NCBI GenBank assembly: GCA_021199375.1
Contig: JAJQIB010000039.1
Location: forward strand, 32,086-96,085
Origin: Ruminococcus sp.
GTDB taxonomy: Bacteria; Bacillota; Clostridia; Oscillospirales; Ruminococcaceae
Length of the DNA stretch: 64,000 bases
Direction: 5' to 3'
Part shown: in pieces, positions 9,582 to 18,060 of the stretch
Layout of the letters: every line of letters begins with the position of its first letter
Numbering within the stretch: position 1 is the first letter of the stretch
Program-made: the position numbers and the translations under genes
The notes under the pieces: generated by a model
Told to the model about the DNA's origin: nothing
Database searches by the model: none
Seen by the model: only the letters and a program-made list of their open reading frames with translations

Positions 9582-10637
9582 TTGGTTATCAAATGTGAAG
9601 AGAATAAAATTGACATTTTAAGTCTGACGCTTGATGAGCTTACCGATGAGATTTTAAAGCTAGGCGAGAAGAAATTTCGAGCAAAACAAATTTTCAGCTG
9701 GCTTCATGTTAAAAATGTCTCTTCCTTTTCTGAAATGACCAATTTATCAATACAGTTGCGAGAAAAATTAGAGAAGGTTTTTTATTTAAAGCCTTTGTTG
9801 ATATGTAAAAGATTAGATTCTAAGGTAGATAACACAATAAAATATCTATATGAGCTTTCAGATGGTTCACATATTGAATCAGTTGTAATGGAATATAGCT
9901 ATGGAAACACCATTTGTGTATCTACACAAGTTGGTTGTAAAATGGGATGCAGGTTTTGTGCATCAACAATTGCTGGATTTAAGAGAAATTTGCTTCCTAG
10001 TGAAATACTTCAGCAGATTTATACAGCTAAATCTGATAGTGGACGTGATATTTCCGGTGTGGTACTAATGGGTATAGGTGAACCACTTGACAACTACGAC
10101 AATGTAGTTTGCTTTTTACAGCTGCTATCATGTCCTGATGGGTTTGGAATGTCGCTTAGACACGTTTCAGTTTCTACCTGTGGAATAGTTCCTAGGATAT
10201 ATGACCTTTCTAAGCTTAATCTAGGCATCACACTTTCAATTTCTCTTCATGCTCCAAAAGACAAAAGCAGAAGTGAAATTATGCCGATAAATAACAGATA
10301 TCATTTAGACGAGCTTATGACTGCCTGTCGCAGCTACTTTGCACATACAGGACGCCGAATAAGCTTTGAGTATGCGCTAATAAATGGACATAATGACTCT
10401 TACGCAGATGCTAAAAATCTCGCAATGCTACTAGATAATTTTATGTGTCATGTAAATATAATACCTGTCAATAAAATCAAAGAGCGTGGCTATACCTCTG
10501 ACAGAAAATCAGCATATAAATTCCAGCAGTATTTAAACGAGCTTGGAGTAAATGCTACAGTACGAAGAACGTTGGGTTCTGATATAGATGCTGCTTGCGG
10601 ACAGCTCAGACGTGAATACGAAGTGTCTGAAAGCTAG
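9582..10637 (+). CDS. rlmN: Dual-specificity 23S rRNA/tRNA (adenine-C2)-methyltransferase RlmN
   Basis: Radical SAM enzyme that methylates A2503 of 23S rRNA and A37 of some tRNAs. The iron-sulfur motif is CKMGCRFCAST, followed by GIGEPLDN and the C-terminal region with the catalytic Cys near AACGQLR. The track starts at 9531 inside rsmB. A TTG at 9582 preceded by GAGGTGA (9571-9577) is the better start and gives MVIKCEENKIDILSLTLDEL. A TTG start would be usual for coupled genes here. Confidence 0.95.
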   Translation: MVIKCEENKIDILSLTLDELTDEILKLGEKKFRAKQIFSWLHVKNVSSFSEMTNLSIQLREKLEKVFYLKPLLICKRLDSKVDNTIKYLYELSDGSHIESVVMEYSYGNTICVSTQVGCKMGCRFCASTIAGFKRNLLPSEILQQIYTAKSDSGRDISGVVLMGIGEPLDNYDNVVCFLQLLSCPDGFGMSLRHVSVSTCGIVPRIYDLSKLNLGITLSISLHAPKDKSRSEIMPINNRYHLDELMTACRSYFAHTGRRISFEYALINGHNDSYADAKNLAMLLDNFMCHVNIIPVNKIKERGYTSDRKSAYKFQQYLNELGVNATVRRTLGSDIDAACGQLRREYEVSES

Positions 10638-10677
10638 TGTGTGCTAGCAGAAAATTTATCAAAGGACGGTGATTGAC

Positions 10678-11406
10678 TTGTATCTATCTTATAATTCCGA
10701 TATGGGAAGTGTACGGACAGAAAATCAGGATAAAATTTGTGCAGGTTTTCTATCTGACAACGTTTCTCTTGTTGTTGTTTGCGATGGAATGGGCGGAGCA
10801 TCTTCAGGTGCAGTTGCCAGTGATATAGCCGCCAATGAGATTTATCGCAGAATATCGGAAGGTTATCGAGAAGAAATGAAGCCGTCTGTAGTGCGAAGCC
10901 TGCTTGAAACTTCTGTTTCTGCGGCAAATGCCATTGTTTATGAAAAAAGCTGTGAGGATATTGAAAAAAACGGAATGGGTACGACCTGCGTTTTAGCACT
11001 TGTTGATGACAAACGTGCTTATGTTGTTAATGTCGGAGACAGTCGAGCGTATCTTATGGACGAGTCAGGTATTACTCAAATAACAGAAGATCATACCTAT
11101 GTTAATGAGCTGTACAAGCATGGTGAAATTACCTATGAACAGATGGAAAATCACAAAATGCGCAATATAATTACTCGTGCTGTAGGCGTTGAGGAAAAGG
11201 TTGAAATTGATTATTTTGAGCTTGAAGAATCAGGCAATTTCGCAATTTTTCTTTGCACCGATGGCTTGTCAGCATATTGTCACCCGCAAATTATATACGA
11301 GAGTGTCTTTAATAAGAATCTAGACAAAGGCGTATCTGATTTGATAGATTATTGCAATGCCTGCGGAGGCAAGGATAATATTTCCGCAGCAGTTATTGCC
11401 AACTAA
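10678..11406 (+). CDS. stp: PP2C-family serine/threonine protein phosphatase (PrpC/Stp)
   Basis: Mn/Mg-dependent phosphatase that reverses the action of the neighbouring kinase PrkC. It shows the PP2C metal motifs VCDGMGGASSG, VNVGDSRAY, EDHTYVN and CTDGLS, plus GGKDNIS near the end. Two starts are possible: GTG at 10669 (2 bp after AAAGGA) or TTG at 10678 (5 bp after GGTGA). The latter gives MYLSYNSDMGSVRTENQD, close to other PP2Cs, so it is used here. Confidence 0.95.
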   Translation: MYLSYNSDMGSVRTENQDKICAGFLSDNVSLVVVCDGMGGASSGAVASDIAANEIYRRISEGYREEMKPSVVRSLLETSVSAANAIVYEKSCEDIEKNGMGTTCVLALVDDKRAYVVNVGDSRAYLMDESGITQITEDHTYVNELYKHGEITYEQMENHKMRNIITRAVGVEEKVEIDYFELEESGNFAIFLCTDGLSAYCHPQIIYESVFNKNLDKGVSDLIDYCNACGGKDNISAAVIAN

Positions 11407-11448
11407 ACGAATTTAAATAAAGGGAAAAGAACAGGAGTTGAAGTTTTT

Positions 11449-13608
11449 ATGAATTATATCGGCATGAAGCTCGACAACCGTTATGAGATCACTGAACAAA
11501 TTGGTTCAGGAGGCATGGCGGATGTTTACAAGGCGGTTGATTTAGAGGAAGATCGCATTGTAGCAGTCAAGATTCTACGAGACGAATTTTCTCAAAATGA
11601 GGACTTTTTGAGGAGATTTCGAAATGAAAGTAAAGCCATTGCTGTACTTTCACATCCTAACATTGTAAAAATTTACGATGTCGGTCTTACCGATGAAACA
11701 AAGTTTATTGTCATGGAGTATATTGATGGCATAACGCTCAAGGATTTTATGGAGCAGCAGGGTGTGCTTCGCTGGAAGGATGCACTTTTCTTCGTCACAC
11801 AAATTTTACGTGCTCTACAGCACGCACATGATAAGGGAATTGTTCATCGCGATATAAAGCCACAGAATATAATGCTATATGAAGACGGCACTATCAAGGT
11901 CATGGACTTCGGAATTGCAAGATTTTCACGTGTTGATGGCAAGACTATGTCTGACAAGACAGTAGGCTCGGTTCACTATATTTCACCTGAACAAGCGAGA
12001 GGCGATATAACTGATGAGCGCAGCGATATCTATTCAGTTGGTGTAATGATGTACGAAATGCTTACAGGTAAGAAGCCTTATGACGCTGATACACCTGTTG
12101 CAATTGCACTAAAGCATATGCAGGAGGAATGCGTACCTCCGCGTGAGATTATGCCTTCTGTACCTGATGCACTTGAAGAAATAGTACTTCATGCTATGGA
12201 AAAGGATCCCACAAGACGTTATCAGTCTGCTGCGGATATGATTAAGGATATTGACACATTTAAACTAGATCCCACAGTTATCTTTGGATACACAGATCCA
12301 AACTATGTTCCTCAAGCTACACAGGAGGCTACTCGCTATTATAATCCCCTAATCAATAGTCAAAACAGTGAAGCTGAAGTAATTGAAGAACCTGAAGAAG
12401 AGGATGACGAGGATGAGGATGATGACGATGAGGATAATCATCATCGCAGCTATGTAGTCCCTATTATGCTTGCAGTTACTGTGGCTGTTGTAATAGTTGC
12501 ATCCTTAGTTATAGCATATTATGCTATTTCAAATTTCGGTCCAAGTGCTACTCATACCGGCAATGTTGAAATTCCAAACTTTGTTGGTCAAAATATTGTT
12601 CAGGTAGAACAGGAATGGGGCGATAAGCTTACATTTGAAAAGGAAGAGGAATATTCAAACGAATATGACGAAGGCGTTATTATGTCACAGGATCAAACCG
12701 GAAAGACGGTTCGTGAAGGCTATACACTAAAGGTTACTGTCAGCAAGGGTCAACGACTTATTACAGTACCTAATATGGTGGATAAGACCGAAGAGGTTGC
12801 TAGAAGCGAATTAACAAGTGCAGGCTTTGTACCTGTTCGTGTTGAGATGCACAGTGATGAAGTTGCCGAGGGTCTGGTAATAAAGACTGAGCCTGAAGCT
12901 GGATCCGAATATCCTGAGGGTAAAGAGGTTCAGTATTATGTAAGCCAGGGACCTGTTGAAACGCAAATTAAGGTACCTGATGTAACTGGACTCACACAAT
13001 CTAAAGCTATAGCAGCACTTAAGGAGAGCAAGCTTGATTATGAGGTAGAAGAGGTCAAGGAGGATGGAAACAAGGGTAAGGTAGTAGAGCAAAGCATAGA
13101 TGCCGATACCTATGTTGACAAGGGAACAGTAGTAACAATATATGTTTCTACCGGTGAGGCAGATCCTATAGAGTTAACACTAACGATTCCTATGCCCGAC
13201 GGAATAAGAGGCTCGTATACTATCGATGTTTATCGAGAGGGAAGTGCAGCTTATACTAAGACCATCTCAAACGGAGAAGCAGTTGCAGGAAGCACTGTTA
13301 GCTTTGATATTTCAGGTAAAAAGACTGAAACCCTTACCGTTTATATCAAGAGTAACGATCTAGGAGAAGAAAATCTTATTAGATATGCAACCTATGATAT
13401 CAATTATGATAATGAGGAAATTACTCTTGATGGTGAGTTAAACGAGTCTGACCTGCTCAAGATTACTCCGGCTGAGTCTACTACAACCACAGCAGAAACA
13501 ACTCCTGAAACGACTGAAACGGCTCCTGCTGAAACCTCTGCCACTGAAACAACTACAGCTGAGACAACGGCACCAGAAGAAACAACAGTCGCTGAAGCGT
13601 ATGAATAA
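11449..13608 (+). CDS. prkC: PASTA-domain serine/threonine kinase PrkC
   Basis: Membrane eukaryotic-like kinase sensing peptidoglycan fragments, important for growth and spore germination. The kinase domain (residues 1-270) has GSGGMADVYKA, VAVKIL, HRDIKPQN and DFGIA. A very acidic linker (EEDDEDEDDDDED) precedes one membrane span near residue 350. Three PASTA repeats follow (IPNFVG, VPNMVD, VPDVTG), then a beta-rich domain and a Thr/Glu-rich tail (about residues 680-719). The tail is unusual relative to Bacillus PrkC and may be a cell-wall-spanning spacer. Partner phosphatase stp lies 42 bp upstream. Confidence 0.96.
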   Translation: MNYIGMKLDNRYEITEQIGSGGMADVYKAVDLEEDRIVAVKILRDEFSQNEDFLRRFRNESKAIAVLSHPNIVKIYDVGLTDETKFIVMEYIDGITLKDFMEQQGVLRWKDALFFVTQILRALQHAHDKGIVHRDIKPQNIMLYEDGTIKVMDFGIARFSRVDGKTMSDKTVGSVHYISPEQARGDITDERSDIYSVGVMMYEMLTGKKPYDADTPVAIALKHMQEECVPPREIMPSVPDALEEIVLHAMEKDPTRRYQSAADMIKDIDTFKLDPTVIFGYTDPNYVPQATQEATRYYNPLINSQNSEAEVIEEPEEEDDEDEDDDDEDNHHRSYVVPIMLAVTVAVVIVASLVIAYYAISNFGPSATHTGNVEIPNFVGQNIVQVEQEWGDKLTFEKEEEYSNEYDEGVIMSQDQTGKTVREGYTLKVTVSKGQRLITVPNMVDKTEEVARSELTSAGFVPVRVEMHSDEVAEGLVIKTEPEAGSEYPEGKEVQYYVSQGPVETQIKVPDVTGLTQSKAIAALKESKLDYEVEEVKEDGNKGKVVEQSIDADTYVDKGTVVTIYVSTGEADPIELTLTIPMPDGIRGSYTIDVYREGSAAYTKTISNGEAVAGSTVSFDISGKKTETLTVYIKSNDLGEENLIRYATYDINYDNEEITLDGELNESDLLKITPAESTTTTAETTPETTETAPAETSATETTTAETTAPEETTVAEAYE

Positions 13609-13623
13609 TAAGAGTAGGCTTTC

Positions 13624-14505
13624 ATGAATGGATTGATAATTAAAGCTATCGGAGGCATCTATACTGTAGAAGCCTCCGATGGTATATATGAATGTGCTGC
13701 CAGAGGAATATTCAGAAAGCAAGGCGTTTCACCTATGTGCGGTGACACTGTTGGGTTTTCTATTGATAATGATAAATCTGGCATAATAGAAAGCATAACA
13801 CCAAGAAAAAACGAAATCATAAGACCTCCACTTGCTAATCTTGATATATTACTTTATGTGACATCTGTTGTAGAGCCTGTCCCTAATTTAACGTTGATAG
13901 ATAAGTTTATAGCTATTTGTGAATACAAAAAAATAACCCCTGCTGTTATTATAACTAAAATTGATAAATGCAGCAGTGATGAAATTGAAAACATCTATAA
14001 GCTTGCAAAAATACCTATCTTTAAAGCGAATAATACAAATGGCGAAGGCAGCAAAAGTATAAGAGATTTTATATCAGGAAAGCTATGTGCTTTTACCGGA
14101 AACACAGGAGTGGGCAAATCCTCACTTTTAAACTGCATGTTTCCAAACCTAGAACTATCTACAAATGAAATAAGCAAAAAGCTAGGCAGAGGAAAGCACA
14201 CAACACGTCATGTAGAGCTTTTTAAGATGCCGGGCGGAGGTTACATAGCTGACACACCTGGATTTTCAAGCTTTGAAACCAATCGTTATCAGATTATCTT
14301 TAAAGACGAGCTTGCTGATTGCTTTCGTGAATTTTCAGAGTTTAAAGATAACTGTCGTTTTCCAAACTGCAGTCATACAGGTGAAAAAGGATGCGCAGTA
14401 ATACAAGCTGTGAATGATGGCAAAATTGCTCCTTCAAGACATCAAAGCTATTTAGGGATGTATGAGGAAGCGAAAAATCTTAAGGAATGGGAATATAAGA
14501 AGTAA
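13624..14505 (+). CDS. rsgA: Ribosome small-subunit-dependent GTPase A
   Basis: Circularly permuted GTPase (CpgA/YloQ) that acts in 30S maturation. Order is an OB fold, then G4 (TKID), G1 (GNTGVGKSSLLN), G3 (DTPGFSSF), and a C-terminal zinc site CRFPNCSHTGEKGC. The length of 293 residues is normal. It follows prkC by 15 bp, as in Bacillus; the rpe gene normally between rsgA and thiN is missing. Confidence 0.95.
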   Translation: MNGLIIKAIGGIYTVEASDGIYECAARGIFRKQGVSPMCGDTVGFSIDNDKSGIIESITPRKNEIIRPPLANLDILLYVTSVVEPVPNLTLIDKFIAICEYKKITPAVIITKIDKCSSDEIENIYKLAKIPIFKANNTNGEGSKSIRDFISGKLCAFTGNTGVGKSSLLNCMFPNLELSTNEISKKLGRGKHTTRHVELFKMPGGGYIADTPGFSSFETNRYQIIFKDELADCFREFSEFKDNCRFPNCSHTGEKGCAVIQAVNDGKIAPSRHQSYLGMYEEAKNLKEWEYKK

Positions 14506-14531
14506 TAAACGTACAGTTAAGGAGATTTATC

Positions 14532-15152
14532 ATGAAACGCTGTATAATTTTTGCAGGAGGAAATCCTGAGCCTATGCTGCCGGATGGAATTAATACTGAA
14601 AATTCTCTTATAATAGCAGCTGATAAAGGCTATATTAATTGCAAGGAACTAGGCTTTACTCCTACATTAACCATAGGCGATTTTGACTCTTTAGGCTTCA
14701 TTCCGAATGATTGCGAAAAAATTTCCTTTCCGAAGGAAAAGGATGATACAGATCTTATGCTTGCAGTGCGTGAGGCATTAAAGCGTGAATGTTCTGATAT
14801 TACCATTTTAGGTGCGCTAGGCGGCAGACTTGATCACACACTTGCAAACATACAAACGCTTGCGTTTATTCGTGAAAATGGAGCATGGGGAAGAATTTTA
14901 AGCTGCAACGAACAGATAATTCTTGTATCCTCCGGCAAATACACAATTAAAAGAAAAGAGCACTACTCACTTTCACTTTTTTCTTATAGCAGGGAGGTTA
15001 CAGGACTTACCGTTAAAGGAGTTAAGTATCCATTAAATAATGGGAAAATAGATTCAAGCTTTCCTATAGGTGTGTCAAATGAGATTATAAATGACAGCGC
15101 TGAGATTTCATTTAGTAGTGGTCTATTGGTTATTGTACAAAGCCGAGCTTAA
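14532..15152 (+). CDS. thiN: Thiamine pyrophosphokinase
   Basis: Converts thiamine to thiamine diphosphate. Motifs include AADKGY, IGDFDSLG and the DDTDLMLA/GALGGRLDHTLANI region that binds ATP and thiamine. At 206 residues it is normal length. AAGGAG precedes the ATG by 10 bp. It is the last of the operon before spoVM, the same neighbour as in Bacillus subtilis. Confidence 0.93.
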   Translation: MKRCIIFAGGNPEPMLPDGINTENSLIIAADKGYINCKELGFTPTLTIGDFDSLGFIPNDCEKISFPKEKDDTDLMLAVREALKRECSDITILGALGGRLDHTLANIQTLAFIRENGAWGRILSCNEQIILVSSGKYTIKRKEHYSLSLFSYSREVTGLTVKGVKYPLNNGKIDSSFPIGVSNEIINDSAEISFSSGLLVIVQSRA

Positions 15153-15233
15153 CAAAAATTCTTAACACATTTAGTATTAGCTGCATATTATGAAATACAC
15201 GATAGATAAATTTAGATAATCGGAGGTATTTTT

Positions 15234-15320
15234 ATGAAGGTAGTAGTTGTAAAAAGTCCGAAGCTTTTAGCGCCGGTGTTAAGAATGATTTTTAAGATAA
15301 AAAAAGAGCCTGTTGAATAA
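15234..15320 (+). CDS. spoVM: Stage V sporulation protein SpoVM (28-residue amphipathic peptide)
   Basis: Too short for the ORF track. A strong ribosome site (CGGAGGTATTTTT) precedes an ATG that encodes MKVVVVKSPKLLAPVLRMIF and a basic tail ending EPVE. SpoVM is a 26-residue amphipathic helix in Bacillus that marks the curved forespore membrane and anchors SpoIVA for coat assembly. Clostridial SpoVM proteins begin with the same MK-V-VVKSPK pattern (from memory). The position directly after thiN is the conserved one, and a hairpin terminator follows 15 bp later. A mother-cell sigma-E promoter is expected, but I could not identify one convincingly. Confidence 0.88.
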   Translation: MKVVVVKSPKLLAPVLRMIFKIKKEPVE

Positions 15321-15334
15321 TTACATATGCTCTG

Positions 15335-15364
15335 AAAGGACAGTTTTTGCTGTCCTTTTTTATT
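15335..15364 (+). terminator. Rho-independent terminator after spoVM
   Basis: Stem AAAGGACAG/CTGTCCTTT with a 6-nt loop (TTTTTG), followed by a T tract. It closes the spoVM transcript. Confidence 0.85.
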
Positions 15365-15399
15365 TTCATACGCATATAATACTAACAGGAGGCTAAATA

Positions 15400-15951
15400 A
15401 TGCTAGAGCTTAATGTTTTTTCAATTAAATTGAGATTCTATTTTGGATTTTTTGCCGTTATATTTGTATCTTTTTTCTTTGGCAGTAAGGATTCATTGGG
15501 AATATTAGCGGCGCTCACTTGCTGCCTGTTACATGAATTAGGTCATCTTTCGGCAATGTGCTTGCTATCTACTTCACCTGACAAAATATGTTTTTATGCT
15601 GGTGGAATAAAAATAATTCCGCATAATAATGGAATAGAGAGCAGGGAAGTCCAGACCATCATTCTAGCAGCAGGATGTGCAGTAAACTTTATCTTTGCTA
15701 TTGCTTCAAAGCTATTAGGATTTAATATGCTATATAATATAAATCTATGTTTAGGCATATTCAATCTTTTGCCATTTTCGTATTTTGATGGCGGCAGAAT
15801 TTTAGAACTATATTTACCGCATAACATAAAAAGGATATTTGCTTTAATCTGTACTATTCTATTAATTGTTGCTTTTTTTAGTGTGAATGCTATTAATCCT
15901 GCTATTCTTGCAGTATTTATATTCGTTTCAATTTCGGAGATATTTATGTGA
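15400..15951 (+). CDS. M50-family intramembrane metalloprotease (SpoIVFB-like)
   Basis: Polytopic site-2-protease-type enzyme. The zinc motif HELGHL lies near residue 46 and the second metal motif FDGGRI near residue 128 (NLLPFSYFDGGRILEL), both within hydrophobic segments. SpoIVFB releases pro-sigma-K in the mother cell during sporulation. This protein has 183 residues and lacks the C-terminal CBS domain of Bacillus SpoIVFB, so the sporulation role is inferred from family and from the adjacent spoVM. ACAGGAGG precedes the ATG. Confidence 0.8.
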   Translation: MLELNVFSIKLRFYFGFFAVIFVSFFFGSKDSLGILAALTCCLLHELGHLSAMCLLSTSPDKICFYAGGIKIIPHNNGIESREVQTIILAAGCAVNFIFAIASKLLGFNMLYNINLCLGIFNLLPFSYFDGGRILELYLPHNIKRIFALICTILLIVAFFSVNAINPAILAVFIFVSISEIFM

Positions 15952-16108
15952 TGTAAACTACTTAATATTAAGAGAAAACAAAATAATTCAAAATAATATT
16001 TCAACCCCCTGGAAATCTCTTTTACAATATGATATAATAAAGTATCAAAATAGCTTTTTGATAAAGCATTACTTTTAATACGGCACTAAATTCCACGGAG
16101 GAAAAAAT

Positions 16109-17293
16109 ATGACACGAATGAAATTATTGCTTTTAGCAGTTATATATTTAGCATTTATAGGCTTAGGTTTGCCCGATTCGCTTTTAGGCTCAGCATGGCC
16201 TTCTATGTATGAGGATTTAAATACACCGGTATCCTATGCTGGAATAATTTCAATGACCATCGCAGTTGGTACAATAATATCAAGCCTTTTAAGTGATCGA
16301 CTCACAAAGATTATAAAGACAGGAAAAATTACAGCCATAAGTACAGCGGTTATGGCAATTTCAATGTTTGGTTTTTCCATTAGTAATTCGTTCATAGCTC
16401 TTTGGATATGGGCAATTCCATACGGACTAGGGGCGGGAAGTGTTGATGCTGCTCTTAACAATTATGTTGCCCTACATTATCCAAGCAGACATATGAGCTG
16501 GCTTCATTGTATGTGGGGTATAGGAACTATTGTAGGTCCTTCTGTTATGGGCTATATGCTTACTAATGGTAACAACTGGAACACTGGCTATCGTCTTATG
16601 TCTATAATTCAGATTATAATTGCAATTATTCTTGTAATTAGCTTGCCACTATGGCAAAAAAATGATAGTATTAATGCTGACAGTAACTGTGAGCAGCTTG
16701 ATGAAAAATCTAAGCCTATTCCATTAAGAGAGCTATTTAAAATTCCAGGTGTAACAGAGGTTATGCTTACATTCTTTTGCTACTGTGCAATTGAATCTAC
16801 AACAATGCTTTGGAGTAGTACCTATCTGGCATTGTATAAAGGAATTTCAGCAGATACAGCTGCAACACTTGCAAGTCTTTTCTTTATCGGAATAACAGCG
16901 GGAAGAGCAGTTAATGGATTTTTGACATATAAATTTTCAGACACACAGATGGTGAGGATTGGTCAGGCAGTTATACTTGCTGGAATAATAGCTTTGCTTA
17001 TACCTTATGGAAAAATACTTTCAATCCTCGGTTTAATCCTTGTAGGAATCGGCTGTGCACCAATTTATCCTTGTATAATACATTCAACGCCTTCGCATTT
17101 TGGTTCAGATAAATCTCAAGCACTAATAGGAGTACAGATGGCAAGCGCATATGTTGGAACATGCTTGATGCCACCTGTATTCGGATTAATTGCAAACAAC
17201 ATAACGATATCATTGCTTCCTGCTTATCTGATTATAATACTTTTCTTGATGATTACTGTTCATGAAAGACTAGTAAGAAAAACAGAAAAATAG
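16109..17293 (+). CDS. Major facilitator superfamily transporter
   Basis: Twelve-helix secondary transporter of 394 residues. The N-terminal half resembles fucose-permease/FHS-type MFS proteins (FIGLGLPDSLLGSAWP, then GLGAGSVDAALNNYVA), and a central cytoplasmic loop is rich in charged residues near 190-210. The substrate cannot be assigned. It stands alone between the M50 protease and nrdR, with CACGGAGG as ribosome site and a weak TATAAT about 70 bp upstream. Confidence 0.85.
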   Translation: MTRMKLLLLAVIYLAFIGLGLPDSLLGSAWPSMYEDLNTPVSYAGIISMTIAVGTIISSLLSDRLTKIIKTGKITAISTAVMAISMFGFSISNSFIALWIWAIPYGLGAGSVDAALNNYVALHYPSRHMSWLHCMWGIGTIVGPSVMGYMLTNGNNWNTGYRLMSIIQIIIAIILVISLPLWQKNDSINADSNCEQLDEKSKPIPLRELFKIPGVTEVMLTFFCYCAIESTTMLWSSTYLALYKGISADTAATLASLFFIGITAGRAVNGFLTYKFSDTQMVRIGQAVILAGIIALLIPYGKILSILGLILVGIGCAPIYPCIIHSTPSHFGSDKSQALIGVQMASAYVGTCLMPPVFGLIANNITISLLPAYLIIILFLMITVHERLVRKTEK

Positions 17294-17320
17294 AGCATGG
17301 TAAACTTTTTTTAAATTCAC

Positions 17321-17349
17321 TTGCAAAATCTCTTAGATTGTGTTATAAT
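17321..17349 (+). promoter_or_regulatory. SigmaA promoter for nrdR
   Basis: TTGCAA (17321-17326), 17-bp spacer, TATAAT (17344-17349), 57 bp before the nrdR ATG. Confidence 0.7.
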
Positions 17350-17405
17350 ATAAGTGTAAGATTATTAAACCAGTATTATTATAATAATAGCAAGGAGAAC
17401 AGCTT

Positions 17406-17861
17406 ATGAAATGCCCTTTTTGCGGATATCCCGATACAAAAGTAATAGATTCAAGACCAAGTGATACAAAAAAGCGCCGTCGCCGTGAATGTGCTAGCTG
17501 CGGTAAAAGATTTACTACCTATGAGGTTATAGAAAAGCCGATGCTCATGGTGTATAAGCGTGATGCAAGCTTTGAACCGTTCGACAGAAGTAAGCTTATA
17601 AAAGGTTTGCAGAGTGCAATAAAAAAACGTCCTGTAAGTGTGGAGGATATGAATGCACTTGTAGATGATATTGAAAATACTTTTGCTAACAGAATGCAAA
17701 CAGAAACCACAACTGAAGAAATAGGAAATATGGTGCTTGCCGGATTAAAAAAGCTTGACCATGTAGCTTATGTTCGCTTTGCGTCTGTTTATAAGGATTT
17801 TGCAGATGTTGAATCCTTTATACAGATTATATCCGAGCTTTCACAGGAAGAAAAGAAATAA
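17406..17861 (+). CDS. nrdR: Transcriptional repressor NrdR
   Basis: Zinc-ribbon plus ATP-cone repressor of ribonucleotide reductase genes that senses dATP/ATP. The N-terminal zinc ribbon is CPFCGYPDTKVIDSR with the second pair in CASCGKRFTTYE; the ATP cone spans about residues 45-135. The length (151) is normal. Its own promoter lies just upstream, and an imperfect GC hairpin (GCCGTGCTT/AAGTGCGGC) after the stop may terminate it. Confidence 0.96.
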   Translation: MKCPFCGYPDTKVIDSRPSDTKKRRRRECASCGKRFTTYEVIEKPMLMVYKRDASFEPFDRSKLIKGLQSAIKKRPVSVEDMNALVDDIENTFANRMQTETTTEEIGNMVLAGLKKLDHVAYVRFASVYKDFADVESFIQIISELSQEEKK

Positions 17862-17925
17862 TTTTTTTGCCGTGCTTTTAATAGAAGTGCGGCTGTTATT
17901 TTGAATGATATTTATAAAAAAGCGC

Positions 17926-17954
17926 TTGACAAATCAAAAGAGAAGTGCTATAAT
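17926..17954 (+). promoter_or_regulatory. Consensus sigmaA promoter for the tyrosine recombinase
   Basis: TTGACA (17926-17931), 17-bp spacer, TATAAT (17949-17954). The predicted start is about 17961, just 6 bp before a perfect palindrome. Confidence 0.85.
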
Positions 17955-17966
17955 GGATATATAGAA

Positions 17967-17996
17967 AACCGCACTAAATCAAAGTTTAGTGCGGTT
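17967..17996 (+). repeat. Perfect 12-6-12 inverted repeat in the recombinase leader
   Basis: AACCGCACTAAA, spacer TCAAAG, TTTAGTGCGGTT. The arms match exactly. There is no T tract after it, so it is not a simple terminator. It could be a 5' mRNA hairpin, a repressor operator, or a recombinase core site, since such sites have 11-13 bp arms around a 6-8 bp spacer. Parts of the arm recur inside the gene at 18622-18633 and 18693-18704. Confidence 0.8.
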
Positions 17997-18060
17997 AAGG
18001 GGAGTCAAAAACAATTAGCCATATCATTTGAAAACACACGATTATAAAGGAGTCGAAATC

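Noticed and set aside
13404-13722. Minus-strand ORFs of 84 and 94 residues opposite the end of prkC
   Set aside because: They are antisense to the Thr/Glu-rich tail; low complexity keeps the frame open. No ribosome site or family.
15160-15233. Possible sigma-E promoter before spoVM (TGCATATTA...)
   Set aside because: The -10 part does not match CATACA-T at the right distance, so it is not annotated.
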